Of a stretch of 64,000 nucleotides of DNA, positions 1 through 9,328 are shown piece by piece. Below the pieces are notes generated by a model. The model saw only the letters and a program-made list of their open reading frames with translations, did no database searches and was not told the origin of the DNA. The first letter of the stretch is position 1. Every line of letters begins with the position of its first letter. Source of the stretch: Flavobacterium ammoniigenes (GTDB taxonomy: Bacteria; Bacteroidota; Bacteroidia; Flavobacteriales; Flavobacteriaceae). The stretch is from NCBI RefSeq assembly GCF_020886055.1, contig NZ_AP025184.1, forward strand, positions 1,922,001 to 1,986,000, read 5' to 3'. Made by a program: the position numbers and the translations under genes.

Positions 1-2500
1 TCTGGCGCAGAACACTGTGTTACAAAACTAGACGCAGCCCCTAGTCCATCGCCATCCACATCGGCATACCACTTAGTGTTGGGATTAATTGTATTTTTAG
101 TATCGTCACAATCCGTGCTATTAGTTACATATCCTGTTGGTTGCACACTATAGTATAAGGTAATACTAGCATTCCCAAAACCATCCCCATCAGCGTCGCT
201 ATAAAAAGTTTGCGGCGCAATATTGGTAATGTTCACTGTACTATCATCATAATCACTGGAGTTAGTAACATAACCTACTGGCTTAACGCTATAATACACC
301 GTTACCGTTGGACTTCCAAAGGTATCTCCATCGACATCACGATAAAAAGTAGAAGGAGCTATATTGGTAATGTTTACCGTTGTATCGTCATAATCATTGG
401 AGTTACGCACATATCCTGTTGGCTGGGTACAAGATGCAGTGCTTATTGCCGAAGTTCCGTAGCCGTCACCATCAGCATCACGATACCAAACGGTGGTAGG
501 ATTCAATGAAGCATCTGAATCATTGCAATCGGTATTGTTGGTTACATAACCCGATGGTTTTACGCTATAATATACGCTTACTGTAGCACTTCCATAAGTA
601 TCACTATCGGCATCTCTGTAAAACGTAGAAGGTGCTATATTAGTAATGTTTATCGTAGTATCGTCATAATCATTGGAGTTGCGTACATAACCTGTTGGCT
701 GGTTACAAGATGCAGTGCTACTTACTGAACTTCCGTAACCGTCATTATCAGCATCACGGTACCATAGTGTATTAGGATTTAATGATGCATCTGAATCGTT
801 GCAATCAGTACTATTGGTTACATAACCTGTTGGTTTTACACTATAAAACACCGTTACTGTTGAACTTCCAAAAGTATCATTATCGGCATCACGGTAAAAT
901 GTTTGAGGAGCGATATTGGTGATATTTACCGTTGTGTCATTGTAGTCACTCGAGTTACGTACGTACTCCGCAGGCTGAGTACATGATGATGTGCTTGTGG
1001 CTGAAGTTCCATAACCGTCTCCGTCGGCATCCCGATACCAAAGCGTATTTGGATTCAAACTTACATCACTATCATTACAATCGGTATTATTGGTTACATA
1101 CCCTGTTGGTCGTACACTATAATAAACGGTAACTGATGGGTTTCCAAAACTATCTCCATCGGCATCCCTGTAAAAAGTAGAAGGAGCGATATTGGTAATG
1201 TTTACAGTAGTGTCATTGTAATCACTGGAGTTACGTACATACCCTGTAGGCTGGGTACAACTCAATACCGGAGCTCCTCCAGAGCCATAACCATCGCCAT
1301 CATTATCTCTAAACCAAGGGGTGTTTGGGTTTAGTGTAGCATCACCATCATTACAATCGGAACTATTAGTTACATATCCTGAAAGCAATACGCTATAATA
1401 TACTGTAACTGTTGGACTTCCAAAACCATCATTATCTGCATCACGGTAAAAAGTAGCAGGCGCAATATTAGTAATGTTGGTTGTGCCATCATTATAATCG
1501 CTTGAGTTACGCACATACCCAGTTGGCTGGGTACATGAAGCGGTAGTTGTTGCTGAAGTTCCGTAGCCGTCACCATCTGCATCACGGTACCAAACCGTGT
1601 TGGGATTTAAACTCACATCACCATCATTACAATCCGAACTATTAGTTACATAACCCGTGGGTTTAACACTATAATATACGGTAATAGTTGCACTACCATA
1701 TCCATCACCATCAGCATCACGATAAAAAGTTTGAGGTGCAATGTTGGTAATGTTTATAGTTCCATCATTGTAATCACTTGAATTACGAACATAACCTGAA
1801 GGTTGCGAACAAGATGCTGTAGTTAGACTACTCGTGCCATAGCCATCTCCGTCGGCATCTCGGTACCAAACTGTAGCAGGATTTAGTGAATTATCATAAT
1901 CATTACAGTCTCCACTATTTCTTGAATAGCCAGATGGTTGTAAACAGCTAAATACCGGAGCTCCTCCTAAACCATAACCATCCCCATCGTTATCTCTAAA
2001 CCAGGCAGTATTCGGTTTCATAGTACTATCCCCATCGTTACAATCTGAATTATTAGTCACATAACCTGAAGGTTGGTAACTATAATAAACGGTCACACTT
2101 GGGCTCCCATACCCATCGCCATCGGCATCCCTATAAAAGGTTTGTGGAGCAATATTAGTAATAGTAGTAGTACCATCATTATAATCATTGGAGTTACGCA
2201 CATAACCTGAGGGCTGATTACAAGATGCAGTGGTAATGGAGCTTGTTCCATAACCATCACCATCGGCATCACGATACCATATTGTTGTGGGATTTAAACT
2301 TGCATCTCCATCATTACAATCGGCATAGTTGGTTACATATCCACCAGGTATAATGCTATAATATACCGTTATTGTTGAACTCCCATAGCCGTCACCATCC
2401 GCATCACGATAAAAAGTTTGAGGAGGTATATTGGTAATATTTGAATTTGAATCATTTAAATCACTTGTATTATTTACATATCCAGCAGGTTTTGTACATC
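1..2500 (-). repeat. Tandem coding repeat, about 276-bp two-part unit
   Basis: The DNA encoding the calcium-loop protein is built from a unit of roughly 276 bp made of two related halves. Matching Asp-loop codons recur near 613, 889, 1162, 1438 and 1717. Copies are similar but not identical; the conserved part is the protein motif. The shorter open frames seen on both strands here are by-products of the periodicity. Confidence 0.8.
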
Positions 2501-2894
2501 CCGTAGTTGAACTTCCTACCGAACCATATCCATCACCATCCGCATCAAGATACCAGACAGTAGTAGGATTAACCGATGCGTCAGCATCATTACAATCCAA
2601 ATTATTAGTAACTTTTCCAGGAGCAATGGTGTTACATAAAACAGCAACACTTCCATATCCATCACCATCATTATCATAGTAAAGAACAGTAGTTGCGGGT
2701 ATATTTGTAACGCATGGGTCATTATCATTCAAATCACTTGAATTATAAACGTATCCCGAAATAGGATATGAACCTATGTAGACAATATATCTATTTCCAT
2801 AACCATCCTTATCAGCATCTCTATACCATCTGGTTTGAGAATAACCTGAAATCGTTATTGCAAGTAAAACGATTGTATAAATGTATTTTTTCAT
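1..2894 (-). CDS. Secreted calcium-loop (MopE / thrombospondin-3-like) repeat protein, C-terminus outside window
   Basis: One uninterrupted minus-strand frame runs from the ATG at 2894 off the left edge, about 964 codons without a stop. Residues 1-20 are a signal peptide ending in GYSQ. The rest is some 21 copies of a W/F-Y-R-D-A-D-G-D-G-Y-G motif, an Asp-rich loop of the kind that binds Ca2+ in thrombospondin type 3 and MopE-like repeats. Two unit types alternate: one with SC(T/N)QPxGYVRNSSDYND, the other with YYSVKPxGYVTNSSDCND, each with one Cys. An in-frame ATG at 2903 is an alternative start. The start lies only 1-10 nt after the stop of the upstream RHS-like gene, so the two are probably co-transcribed. 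The missing C-terminus could be a T9SS signal, more RHS sequence or a toxin domain. The frame and repeats are seen directly; metal binding is inferred from the motif. Confidence 0.85.
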   Translation of the reverse strand, partial: MKKYIYTIVLLAITISGYSQTRWYRDADKDGYGNRYIVYIGSYPISGYVYNSSDLNDNDPCVTNIPATTVLYYDNDGDGYGSVAVLCNTIAPGKVTNNLDCNDADASVNPTTVWYLDADGDGYGSVGSSTTGCTKPAGYVNNTSDLNDSNSNITNIPPQTFYRDADGDGYGSSTITVYYSIIPGGYVTNYADCNDGDASLNPTTIWYRDADGDGYGTSSITTASCNQPSGYVRNSNDYNDGTTTITNIAPQTFYRDADGDGYGSPSVTVYYSYQPSGYVTNNSDCNDGDSTMKPNTAWFRDNDGDGYGLGGAPVFSCLQPSGYSRNSGDCNDYDNSLNPATVWYRDADGDGYGTSSLTTASCSQPSGYVRNSSDYNDGTINITNIAPQTFYRDADGDGYGSATITVYYSVKPTGYVTNSSDCNDGDVSLNPNTVWYRDADGDGYGTSATTTASCTQPTGYVRNSSDYNDGTTNITNIAPATFYRDADNDGFGSPTVTVYYSVLLSGYVTNSSDCNDGDATLNPNTPWFRDNDGDGYGSGGAPVLSCTQPTGYVRNSSDYNDTTVNITNIAPSTFYRDADGDSFGNPSVTVYYSVRPTGYVTNNTDCNDSDVSLNPNTLWYRDADGDGYGTSATSTSSCTQPAEYVRNSSDYNDTTVNITNIAPQTFYRDADNDTFGSSTVTVFYSVKPTGYVTNSTDCNDSDASLNPNTLWYRDADNDGYGSSVSSTASCNQPTGYVRNSNDYDDTTINITNIAPSTFYRDADSDTYGSATVSVYYSVKPSGYVTNNTDCNDSDASLNPTTVWYRDADGDGYGTSAISTASCTQPTGYVRNSNDYDDTTVNITNIAPSTFYRDVDGDTFGSPTVTVYYSVKPVGYVTNSSDYDDSTVNITNIAPQTFYSDADGDGFGNASITLYYSVQPTGYVTNSTDCDDTKNTINPNTKWYADVDGDGLGAASSFVTQCSAP

Positions 2895-2904
2895 ATGAAA
2901 CATC

Positions 2905-5900
2905 TTAGTTTTTATAGTGGTATTCATTTTCAGAGATGATATTCCCTTGTGCATCTTTCACATTTTTTAACCTACCCAATCCATCATAATTGTAATATAC
3001 TGTTTGTCCTTTAGGATCAGTAATACTCGATACTCCAACCAATGGAATATGAGTATAGGTGGTGACCATCGCATTAGGCAGCCCTAGTCTTAAAGCATTT
3101 ATTGCGGTCAGATTAGACTCGTTAACAGCATTTAGGTCACTAACCCCCAAAGCGTTTTTCAACTGAGTAGTTGTGGTGTTTTCAATCTTGGCGATTGGTT
3201 GCATTTTGTTATAGCCCCAAAGGATAGTCACCGGAGCACCTCCCTCCGGTGTATACTGCATTAGATTACCCGAACTATCATAGCTGTCATAGGTGAGTTT
3301 CTTTTCAAGATTTCCTATATTGGCTATCGTTGGAAATGAATTTGGAAACTTAGCACTATAGGTACTCTTGGGCAATACTAAATTAGAAGTAGAAGCATCC
3401 TTGGCATAACTCATTTTTTGTTCGGATAATTTAACCGTTCCATTATAATTCTCTGTACGTATTGGATTTGCTTTACGATTTTGACTAATTAATTCTGACA
3501 TCAATGGTTCAGTAGCCAAATCGTTGGGATAGTACATTTTAGAGATAAGCTGTTCCCCTTTACTATTGGCAGTAATTATTTTAGTAGGCTGATAATGATT
3601 GAATCCAGTATATTCATAGTTTTTGGTTACAGTAACATCCTGACCCTTTAAAGAAGTAGTCTCTGTCTCTGTTTTTAATGTTTTAGTTTGACCTTGGAGG
3701 GTGTATACATTAAAGAGTATAACATAACCACCTTGCCCAAAATATACCGAAGGAACCACTCCTTTTACCGTGGTGTTAGAGCCAATGTAGTTATATTCAA
3801 ATTCACTTTTCTGAACTGTTTGTCCAGTTGTATTAAGTGTTAATACGCTTTGTTTCTCCCCAGCTAATAATGATTGTGATTTAGGAAGGGGTGGAATACC
3901 ATAATCTGAGTTAAAGCTATTAAGTTCAAAATACCCTTTGTAGCGGTTGAAAAAATGTTTAGTAGTTCCATTCCCATCCGTTTGATTTACTTCTGCATAA
4001 GAAATAGTAGGTCCCATAAAATTGATGTCTAAGGGATCAAACCCAGTAGAAAAAGTGTAATATGACCCCTTATCAAATCCAATTGAATAGGAATTATTAA
4101 CTAATGTTTGATTAAAAATAACTGCATTTTGTGGAACAATACTATAGTAGTTAGGTAAATAAGCATTGCTATTTACATCCCATTGGGTTGGATAAAACAG
4201 CTTAGGGTTGCTTACAATTTTTGGTTGAGCATAGGTATAATTAGTTTCTTTAATCACCGAACTTTCATCCTCTTTATGTACTATTTTTTTAATTCGCAAT
4301 CCACCTACATCATAAATAGGTATTATAGGAACTCTATCTATCTTGGCACTACAGATATTACACATAAAATTCATTCCATTTGTACCTCCATAACCTTGTG
4401 CGATTAATTGGTATTGTCTTCCGTTAACAAGAAGTGCTTTATCAATAGGTAAGGAAATAGTTTTAGAAGTAGTTGCTCCCTGATACAAAATAGCAGCTAT
4501 CTCAGTGTTAGTTACCATATCAACAAGTGATGCGGCTTTCAAGGTACTTGATGGAGAACAGCCAGCAGAACCCATAGGATTATAATTTAAGTTTGCAGTG
4601 AGTAAAAGTGTTTCTGTATCACTGGCGACATAGGTAAACAATGAAGATTTGATTCCATCGGTGGATTGTGTAGATGAAATACTAGGTACAAGTGCGGATG
4701 AATTATTCACATCATAATACACATCTACAGCCACATCAGATTTATGAGATTCGTACTGAAAATTCACAGACCCTTTGGTAGGATAAATTATTTGCTCCAA
4801 TATACCCGCCATAGCAAAACTCAAATCCACCTTTCTATCAGCATATAAAGATGCATTCAAAGTAATCCCAGCTGGTGGGAAAAGAGATGGGTTTTGTGTC
4901 TTTCCATTGTAATACCCCCATTTGTCTTGAGCAAAAGAAAGTTTACTTGGTAAAGAAGTGGAATTATAGAAAAAGGTATAGGGTTTAGTCAACTGCTCAT
5001 TGGCATTCATTTCAGTAATCCCTGTAAGTTGTAATCGTTTGATATCAGTTGCTCCTTTACTACCAGTGGTAATTGCACTTTGCAGGGTAGTGTAACTGAA
5101 TTTAATTTTTTTAATGATTTCTGACGCCTGTGTTACGGGATTCACCACAGTGATTTGAATCTCGTCCAATCGCTTAGGCGTCACTCCAAACTCAGGGGTT
5201 AAATCATCTCTATTGCTGTAAATAAAATTAATTTGAGTAGTGCCCGCTTTAATTTTGCTGATTAATTTGGAAATAACATGACTCTGAGAAGTTGTATTTG
5301 CAGGATTCTCAGCCAGAGTAGCATATTGGCTTTCCGCTGTTATATCGCAATTGGTACTGGGTAACATATTTGGTAAACACAAAAAAGAGCTTTGCACTAT
5401 TGGTTTGCTTATAGTCGTATGAGTATAATTATTATCCACATACTCTAATTGAATTTTGTTGGCACTGGTATAATTGGATATTTCAGTCAAAAACCAAGAG
5501 TTGATAATGAAATTATTCGCAAACGCTATTTCATCTATGGATTGGTTACTATAATTTTTCTCAACTGCATTGTTCGCCCCAAATTCAGTACCTGTATCCA
5601 ATCCAAATTTATATTTAGTACCTTTTGGAGAAGTAACCATCCAAGTTTTAAAGTAGCTCGGTACATACTCTTCTTGAATTATAAAATCTGTGTTTTCAAG
5701 ATAGACTACTTTTCTTTGGTCATTAAAAACAAATTTGCTTCCTCCCTCTGGAGTACTGAAGTAAAACAAATCGGGTTGGGAATCTTTCTTACCTGCATTG
5801 ACATCTTCTAACCACCAATTGAATTGTAAATACCGGCTATTCTCAACATTTGAATAAGTACTTAGTTCAGTATCCAATTTGGATAAACCATAATCTTTGT

Positions 5901-6285
5901 AGTAGCCATTCACCATAATGGAACTCTTTGGATAACCTACCGACCCTTCATCTGGTGCACCTTTAGTATTACGACTCACAACTCCTCCTACATTCAAACT
6001 CCAATTTTGTCCCACTGAAGAAGCTATAGATTCTACTTTTACTCCTGAAGCATCGTATTCTAATGAAATGGGTAGTGTCAAACCACCATATTCTAAAGTA
6101 TAGATAGGAATGGATACTTGTGGTGTTCCAGAGACTAAGTTGACAGGCATATTCATGTACTGCTCAAACTTATTCACCTCAGGAGATTTTACTTGAGGTC
6201 GTAAATCGGTATTCACTTGTGAACTACATAATGTAGTGGCAAATAGAATATTCAAAAATATAAGTAGGTTACATTGCTTTTTCAT
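2905..6285 (-). CDS. RHS/YD-repeat-type exported wall protein
   Basis: A 1126-aa protein with a signal peptide (about residues 1-24). Its N-terminal region contains VSIPIYTLEYGGLTLPISL and later GVKVESIASSVGQNWSLN, typical of the SpvB/RHS-like N-terminus of large Bacteroidota proteins. It ends with a YD-type segment (YYNYDGLGRLKNVKDAQGN). It has no recognisable RHS core or toxin domain after the YD segment, so it is shorter than polymorphic-toxin RHS proteins. The codon at 6291 is GTG directly after the previous stop; the ATG at 6285 gives a normal signal peptide and is preferred. Gene spacing is nearly zero on both sides, which indicates one transcript with the propeller and calcium-loop genes. 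Likely on the cell surface; function unknown. Confidence 0.8.
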   Translation of the reverse strand: MKKQCNLLIFLNILFATTLCSSQVNTDLRPQVKSPEVNKFEQYMNMPVNLVSGTPQVSIPIYTLEYGGLTLPISLEYDASGVKVESIASSVGQNWSLNVGGVVSRNTKGAPDEGSVGYPKSSIMVNGYYKDYGLSKLDTELSTYSNVENSRYLQFNWWLEDVNAGKKDSQPDLFYFSTPEGGSKFVFNDQRKVVYLENTDFIIQEEYVPSYFKTWMVTSPKGTKYKFGLDTGTEFGANNAVEKNYSNQSIDEIAFANNFIINSWFLTEISNYTSANKIQLEYVDNNYTHTTISKPIVQSSFLCLPNMLPSTNCDITAESQYATLAENPANTTSQSHVISKLISKIKAGTTQINFIYSNRDDLTPEFGVTPKRLDEIQITVVNPVTQASEIIKKIKFSYTTLQSAITTGSKGATDIKRLQLTGITEMNANEQLTKPYTFFYNSTSLPSKLSFAQDKWGYYNGKTQNPSLFPPAGITLNASLYADRKVDLSFAMAGILEQIIYPTKGSVNFQYESHKSDVAVDVYYDVNNSSALVPSISSTQSTDGIKSSLFTYVASDTETLLLTANLNYNPMGSAGCSPSSTLKAASLVDMVTNTEIAAILYQGATTSKTISLPIDKALLVNGRQYQLIAQGYGGTNGMNFMCNICSAKIDRVPIIPIYDVGGLRIKKIVHKEDESSVIKETNYTYAQPKIVSNPKLFYPTQWDVNSNAYLPNYYSIVPQNAVIFNQTLVNNSYSIGFDKGSYYTFSTGFDPLDINFMGPTISYAEVNQTDGNGTTKHFFNRYKGYFELNSFNSDYGIPPLPKSQSLLAGEKQSVLTLNTTGQTVQKSEFEYNYIGSNTTVKGVVPSVYFGQGGYVILFNVYTLQGQTKTLKTETETTSLKGQDVTVTKNYEYTGFNHYQPTKIITANSKGEQLISKMYYPNDLATEPLMSELISQNRKANPIRTENYNGTVKLSEQKMSYAKDASTSNLVLPKSTYSAKFPNSFPTIANIGNLEKKLTYDSYDSSGNLMQYTPEGGAPVTILWGYNKMQPIAKIENTTTTQLKNALGVSDLNAVNESNLTAINALRLGLPNAMVTTYTHIPLVGVSSITDPKGQTVYYNYDGLGRLKNVKDAQGNIISENEYHYKN

Positions 6286-6291
6286 ATACAC

Positions 6292-7938
6292 TTAGTCTTT
6301 TCTCGTTTTTTTAATCACTTTAATTCCCTCACTTTTCACATTGGTCTTAATATTGACTATATAAATACCTTCGGGATACATACTCATATCAATTGGAACA
6401 GTTCGACTACTAATAATAAATTGCTGCAATGTCCTTCCAGCTAAATCCACCACCGTAGCAGTACCCGTTTCATACTCGTACCCTATAATTATATTGGTAA
6501 ACGTACTTACAGGATTGGGTATCGCCTCAATTGAAGACTGAACTTCCAAAGGCACCAGTTGGTCTTTGAGCTTCACTACCCAAAAATCATTACTCCCTAA
6601 AGTGGTACTCTTATCTCTGGACGAACTAGCGTTTGAGGTTCCTGCTAACAAATAACCACCATCACGGGTATTTATTAGCTTACGCAAAATATCCTCGCCC
6701 CCACTGCCTACTATTTTCTCCCATACTGCTTCTCCTTTCTCATTTACTTTCAAAGCGATATAATCATTAATACCAGTAGCTTTCTTTTGTATCAAACCTT
6801 TAGCCATATTAGCACGCTCACTTTGGGCATAACCGCCCACTAAAAAACTATGATCCGAATTCTCCACCAACGAAGTCAATATGTCGCTTTTACCATAATT
6901 ATAGGTTTCACTCCAAACCACCTCACCTTTAGAATCCAATCGCAACAACCAAAAATCAGAACCCGATTGAACACTGCCTCCTTTAGCTGTTAACGTACCT
7001 GGACTATTAGTATTTCCTCCTACTATGAAACCCTCATCTGCTGTTTGATGAACCACATACAACTGATTGTCTCCTGTTCCTCCATAGGTATTCTGCCATT
7101 CAATAGCACCCAATTCGTCTGTTTTAATGACCCAATAGTCCCCTATTCCAATAGAAGCAGCTGTCTTATCACCTGATTTAGGAGAGTTAGAATAACCCCC
7201 CAATATAAAGCCGCCGTCCTTGGTTTGTTCCAAACTACGCAATAGGTCACTATAGCGTCCCCCATAGGTTTTTTGCCACATTACACTTCCCTTCGAATCC
7301 AGTTTAACAATCCAATAATCCATGCTCCCTCGGGTACTTTCGGTCTTCAAAGTCAAATCGGTTTTAGAAGTGCCAAGCTTAGCCAATGAAAGCTTTGGAC
7401 TAGTAACCGCAACACCTGAACTAGACGAACCACCCAATAAATAGCCGCCATCTCTGGTCGGAATCACAGTCAATAAATCCTCTTGACCGCTCCCTCCTAT
7501 CGTTTGTTGCCATTGTTCCTGTCCTTTAGCATCCAATTTCACTACCCAAAAATCCGACAAACCCTTACTGTCTAATTGCTTATCCATCCCCTGATTAGAA
7601 CTTGAAGTTCCTGCTAAAATGAAACCGCCATCCTGAGTACCTTTAATACTTTGCAACAAATCAAAGCCACTGCCTCCAAGACTCTTTTGCCAATCTAATT
7701 TTCCGTTAGCATCCATTTTCCAAACCCAATAATCCAAATCGCCGTTATTCCCAGCGGTTTTAGTGCCTGTCTTTCCAGAAAGCGAACTCCCGGCCAAAAT
7801 AAATCCATTATCGGCTGTGGGTTGGGCATCAAATAAATAATCGGCATTTTTTCCTCCATAGGACTTTTCCCAGAGAATATCTTGGGCATGTATAAAAAGT
7901 GGTGCAAAAAGCAACAAATAGAAATATTGGTTTTTCAT
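6292..7938 (-). CDS. T9SS-sorted seven-repeat beta-propeller-like protein
   Basis: A 548-aa protein with a signal peptide (first 18 residues, ending HAQ). It has seven repeats of the form W-x-K-x-Y-G-G...D...x-T-x-D-G-G-(F/Y)-I-L-A-G, about 55-60 residues each, which fits a seven-bladed beta-propeller. The last 75 residues (from about NPVSTFTN to the basic end KVIKKTRKD) look like the type A C-terminal sorting domain of the type IX secretion system, with the usual LAGR and YPEGIYIV-type strands. It is therefore expected to be exported across the outer membrane and attached or released there. It is the first gene of the minus-strand cluster and its stop abuts the RHS-like gene. The ligand is unknown. 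Confidence 0.85.
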   Translation of the reverse strand: MKNQYFYLLLFAPLFIHAQDILWEKSYGGKNADYLFDAQPTADNGFILAGSSLSGKTGTKTAGNNGDLDYWVWKMDANGKLDWQKSLGGSGFDLLQSIKGTQDGGFILAGTSSSNQGMDKQLDSKGLSDFWVVKLDAKGQEQWQQTIGGSGQEDLLTVIPTRDGGYLLGGSSSSGVAVTSPKLSLAKLGTSKTDLTLKTESTRGSMDYWIVKLDSKGSVMWQKTYGGRYSDLLRSLEQTKDGGFILGGYSNSPKSGDKTAASIGIGDYWVIKTDELGAIEWQNTYGGTGDNQLYVVHQTADEGFIVGGNTNSPGTLTAKGGSVQSGSDFWLLRLDSKGEVVWSETYNYGKSDILTSLVENSDHSFLVGGYAQSERANMAKGLIQKKATGINDYIALKVNEKGEAVWEKIVGSGGEDILRKLINTRDGGYLLAGTSNASSSRDKSTTLGSNDFWVVKLKDQLVPLEVQSSIEAIPNPVSTFTNIIIGYEYETGTATVVDLAGRTLQQFIISSRTVPIDMSMYPEGIYIVNIKTNVKSEGIKVIKKTRKD

Positions 7939-8119
7939 ACGTAATACGAATTATGATTATTTTATTTATTTAAGAAAGGAGACCATACTTGCCAAGAACA
8001 AATTCAAGACGATTAAATTCTGGGGTAACAATTGAATCCAAATATTTTACGATAAGGACAAGTCCTTGACGAAGAATAAATTAAGTAGGGCAATTTTGAA
8101 AAAATTTTAAAATCTGTAT

Positions 8120-8146
8120 TACGGTTTTTTAGACTTTTTATTACGG
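8120..8146 (+). promoter_or_regulatory. TACGG direct repeat, 22-bp spacing (candidate operator)
   Basis: TACGG followed by a T-tract occurs at 8120 and again at 8142, exactly 22 bp apart (two helical turns). An inverted ACCGT lies at 8172-8176. The pair sits 182-208 bp upstream of the minus-strand propeller gene. The same TACGG-N17-TACGG layout recurs at 14136-14162 and, inverted, at 14461-14487. The motif is seen directly; the operator role is inferred. Confidence 0.4.
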
Positions 8147-8220
8147 TTTTTATTCCCTAGAAAAACAGAAAACCGTCAGTTCGAGTGAATTTATGTCAAA
8201 AAAAATGTATCGAGAACCAA

Positions 8221-8255
8221 CAACAGACAACAGACAACAGATAACTGATAACGAT
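8221..8255 (+). repeat. Heptanucleotide tandem repeat
   Basis: Five consecutive 7-mers: CAACAGA three times, then TAACTGA and TAACGAT. It lies in the 550-bp gap between the propeller gene and the HNH gene. Related heptamer arrays occur in the rRNA operon at 38217-38290 and 41472-41497. Confidence 0.75.
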
Positions 8256-8363
8256 GAAACATCCAACTAATTTTAAATAGTGGTTAAACTAGACAAAGTC
8301 TTTGATAGTAAAATAAAATGAGTTATGAAGCTAGTTAGAGAGATGGTTTCTTGGAGAAATAAA

Positions 8364-8379
8364 TACGTAAAAACACGTA
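8364..8379 (+). promoter_or_regulatory. ACGTA palindromic element, copy 1
   Basis: TACGTAAAAACACGTA is an imperfect 16-bp palindrome followed by TTTC, 109 bp upstream of the HNH gene. A copy matching 15 of 16 bases stands at 8858-8873, and some similarity continues downstream in both copies. Apart from these elements the 7939-8487 gap holds nothing I recognise. Confidence 0.4.
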
Positions 8380-8487
8380 TTTCGGATATGTAAAATGCTC
8401 TATAAATTTCGATTTTTAAATAATTAAATCGTAATGTTTAAAAAAAAATATTAGTCAACTTAGTATAAATATTTAACAGTAAACAAA

Positions 8488-8808
8488 ATGGCAAGACAAA
8501 ACAGTACAGACAGAAGTGGTAATTCTTTTTCGGAAGAAACAAAACGAGTAATTTGGAATAAAGCTAAGATAGTTAATGGTCAGGATCCAACAAAAACCAG
8601 AAAAGACTTATGTGGAGCTTTGATTAGTTGGGATAAATACGGTAACACGACTGAAAATGGAAATGGATGGGAAATAGACCACATTAAACCTGTTTCAAAA
8701 GGAGGAGGAGACGAATTAAACAACTTACAAGCCTTGCAATGGCAAAATAATAGAAAGAAAGGAGATGACTATCCAGCATCAAATTATTGCATTGTTCCCT
8801 TAAAGTAA
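8488..8808 (+). CDS. Small HNH endonuclease domain protein
   Basis: A 106-aa protein that is essentially one HNH nuclease fold. Residues 61-92 hold the signature W-E-I-D-H-I-x-P...GGGDELNNLQAL...NNRKK, with Asp64-His65 as the metal/catalytic pair and Asn residues near 78-88 completing the motif. It lacks the CxxC zinc pairs of many HNH proteins (only Cys42 and Cys101). No partner methylase, toxin or immunity gene is adjacent. It stands alone between two gaps and ends at a strong terminator. It could be a remnant of a mobile element, a solitary nuclease or a defence component; no signal peptide is present, so it acts in the cytoplasm. Confidence 0.75.
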   Translation: MARQNSTDRSGNSFSEETKRVIWNKAKIVNGQDPTKTRKDLCGALISWDKYGNTTENGNGWEIDHIKPVSKGGGDELNNLQALQWQNNRKKGDDYPASNYCIVPLK

Positions 8809-8820
8809 AAATACCCCTAA

Positions 8821-8843
8821 GACCTCAGCCGAGGTCTTTTTTT
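8821..8843 (+). terminator. Rho-independent terminator after HNH gene
   Basis: A GACCTC/GAGGTC stem with loop AGCC is followed by seven T residues, 12 bp after the HNH stop codon. Confidence 0.85.
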
Positions 8844-8857
8844 ATACCCTATAAATT

Positions 8858-8873
8858 TACGTATAAACACGTA
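8858..8873 (+). promoter_or_regulatory. ACGTA palindromic element, copy 2
   Basis: TACGTATAAACACGTA, again followed by TTTC, matches the element at 8364 except for one base. It lies 201 bp upstream of the small secreted protein gene at 9074. Confidence 0.4.
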
Positions 8874-8936
8874 TTTCAATTAAATACAGTACGTTATAAA
8901 TTGCAATTAATTATCTAATGTAAAAGATAGTACTAT

Positions 8937-8980
8937 TATTTGGCCAATGATTGCGAGACTTTTTCATTACTCAAAGAAAA
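8937..8980 (+). repeat. Degenerate direct repeat, left copy
   Basis: About 44 bp beginning TATTTGGCCAATGATT resembles 13595-13637 (roughly 36 of 44 positions, one gap). The copies bracket the 9074-13381 gene module. Read from 8940, this copy gives an open run of about 30 codons (LANDCETFSLLKEN...) ending at a TAA near 9033, which looks like the remnant of a gene I cannot identify. Confidence 0.45.
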
Positions 8981-9073
8981 TAATGAAATAGTGAAATATG
9001 CTTACACAATAAAACAGCAAAAGAACGAAACCTAACTGCTCAAGTTCTTAATGGAGCGTTAAAATTTATTAAA

Positions 9074-9325
9074 ATGAAAAAATTATTTTTCACTTTGGCA
9101 TTAGCCTTTTCATTAACTTCGTTTGCTAATGAAGTTGAAAACAAAAATGTAGTAGGGCCTATTAAAAAGGTTATCACAACAGAATTAACAAACACCCCTA
9201 AGGATGATTATTGTTATGATGTAACTATCAAATGGATAGAAGTTACTGGTACGCCCGGAGCTGATAGTATCGATGACGGTATCGTTATAACTGAGCATAA
9301 TATTTCATTTACTATTTGCTTGTAA
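9074..9325 (+). CDS. Small secreted protein, unknown function
   Basis: An 83-aa protein with a clear signal peptide (MKKLFFTLALAFSLTSFA, cleavage near residue 18). The mature part of about 65 residues is acidic in its C-terminal half and has two cysteines (DYCYD and the C-terminal TICL) that could form one disulfide. No family is recognised. A strong terminator directly after it separates it from the GLPGLI/TonB-receptor genes, so it is probably made in larger amounts than they are. Its position upstream of an outer-membrane receptor module suggests an exported factor or ligand, but this is inference. Confidence 0.7.
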   Translation: MKKLFFTLALAFSLTSFANEVENKNVVGPIKKVITTELTNTPKDDYCYDVTIKWIEVTGTPGADSIDDGIVITEHNISFTICL

Positions 9326-9328
9326 TTC

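Noticed and set aside
1..2500. Periodic repeats that could be mistaken for a CRISPR array or noncoding satellite
   Set aside because: The period is about 276 bp, spacers are not unique, and one frame stays open throughout and encodes conserved calcium-loop motifs.
210..2728. Open frames on the plus strand and in another minus frame within 1-2.9 kb
   Set aside because: They are shadows of the periodic coding repeat; they have low-complexity, composition-driven products and no domain.
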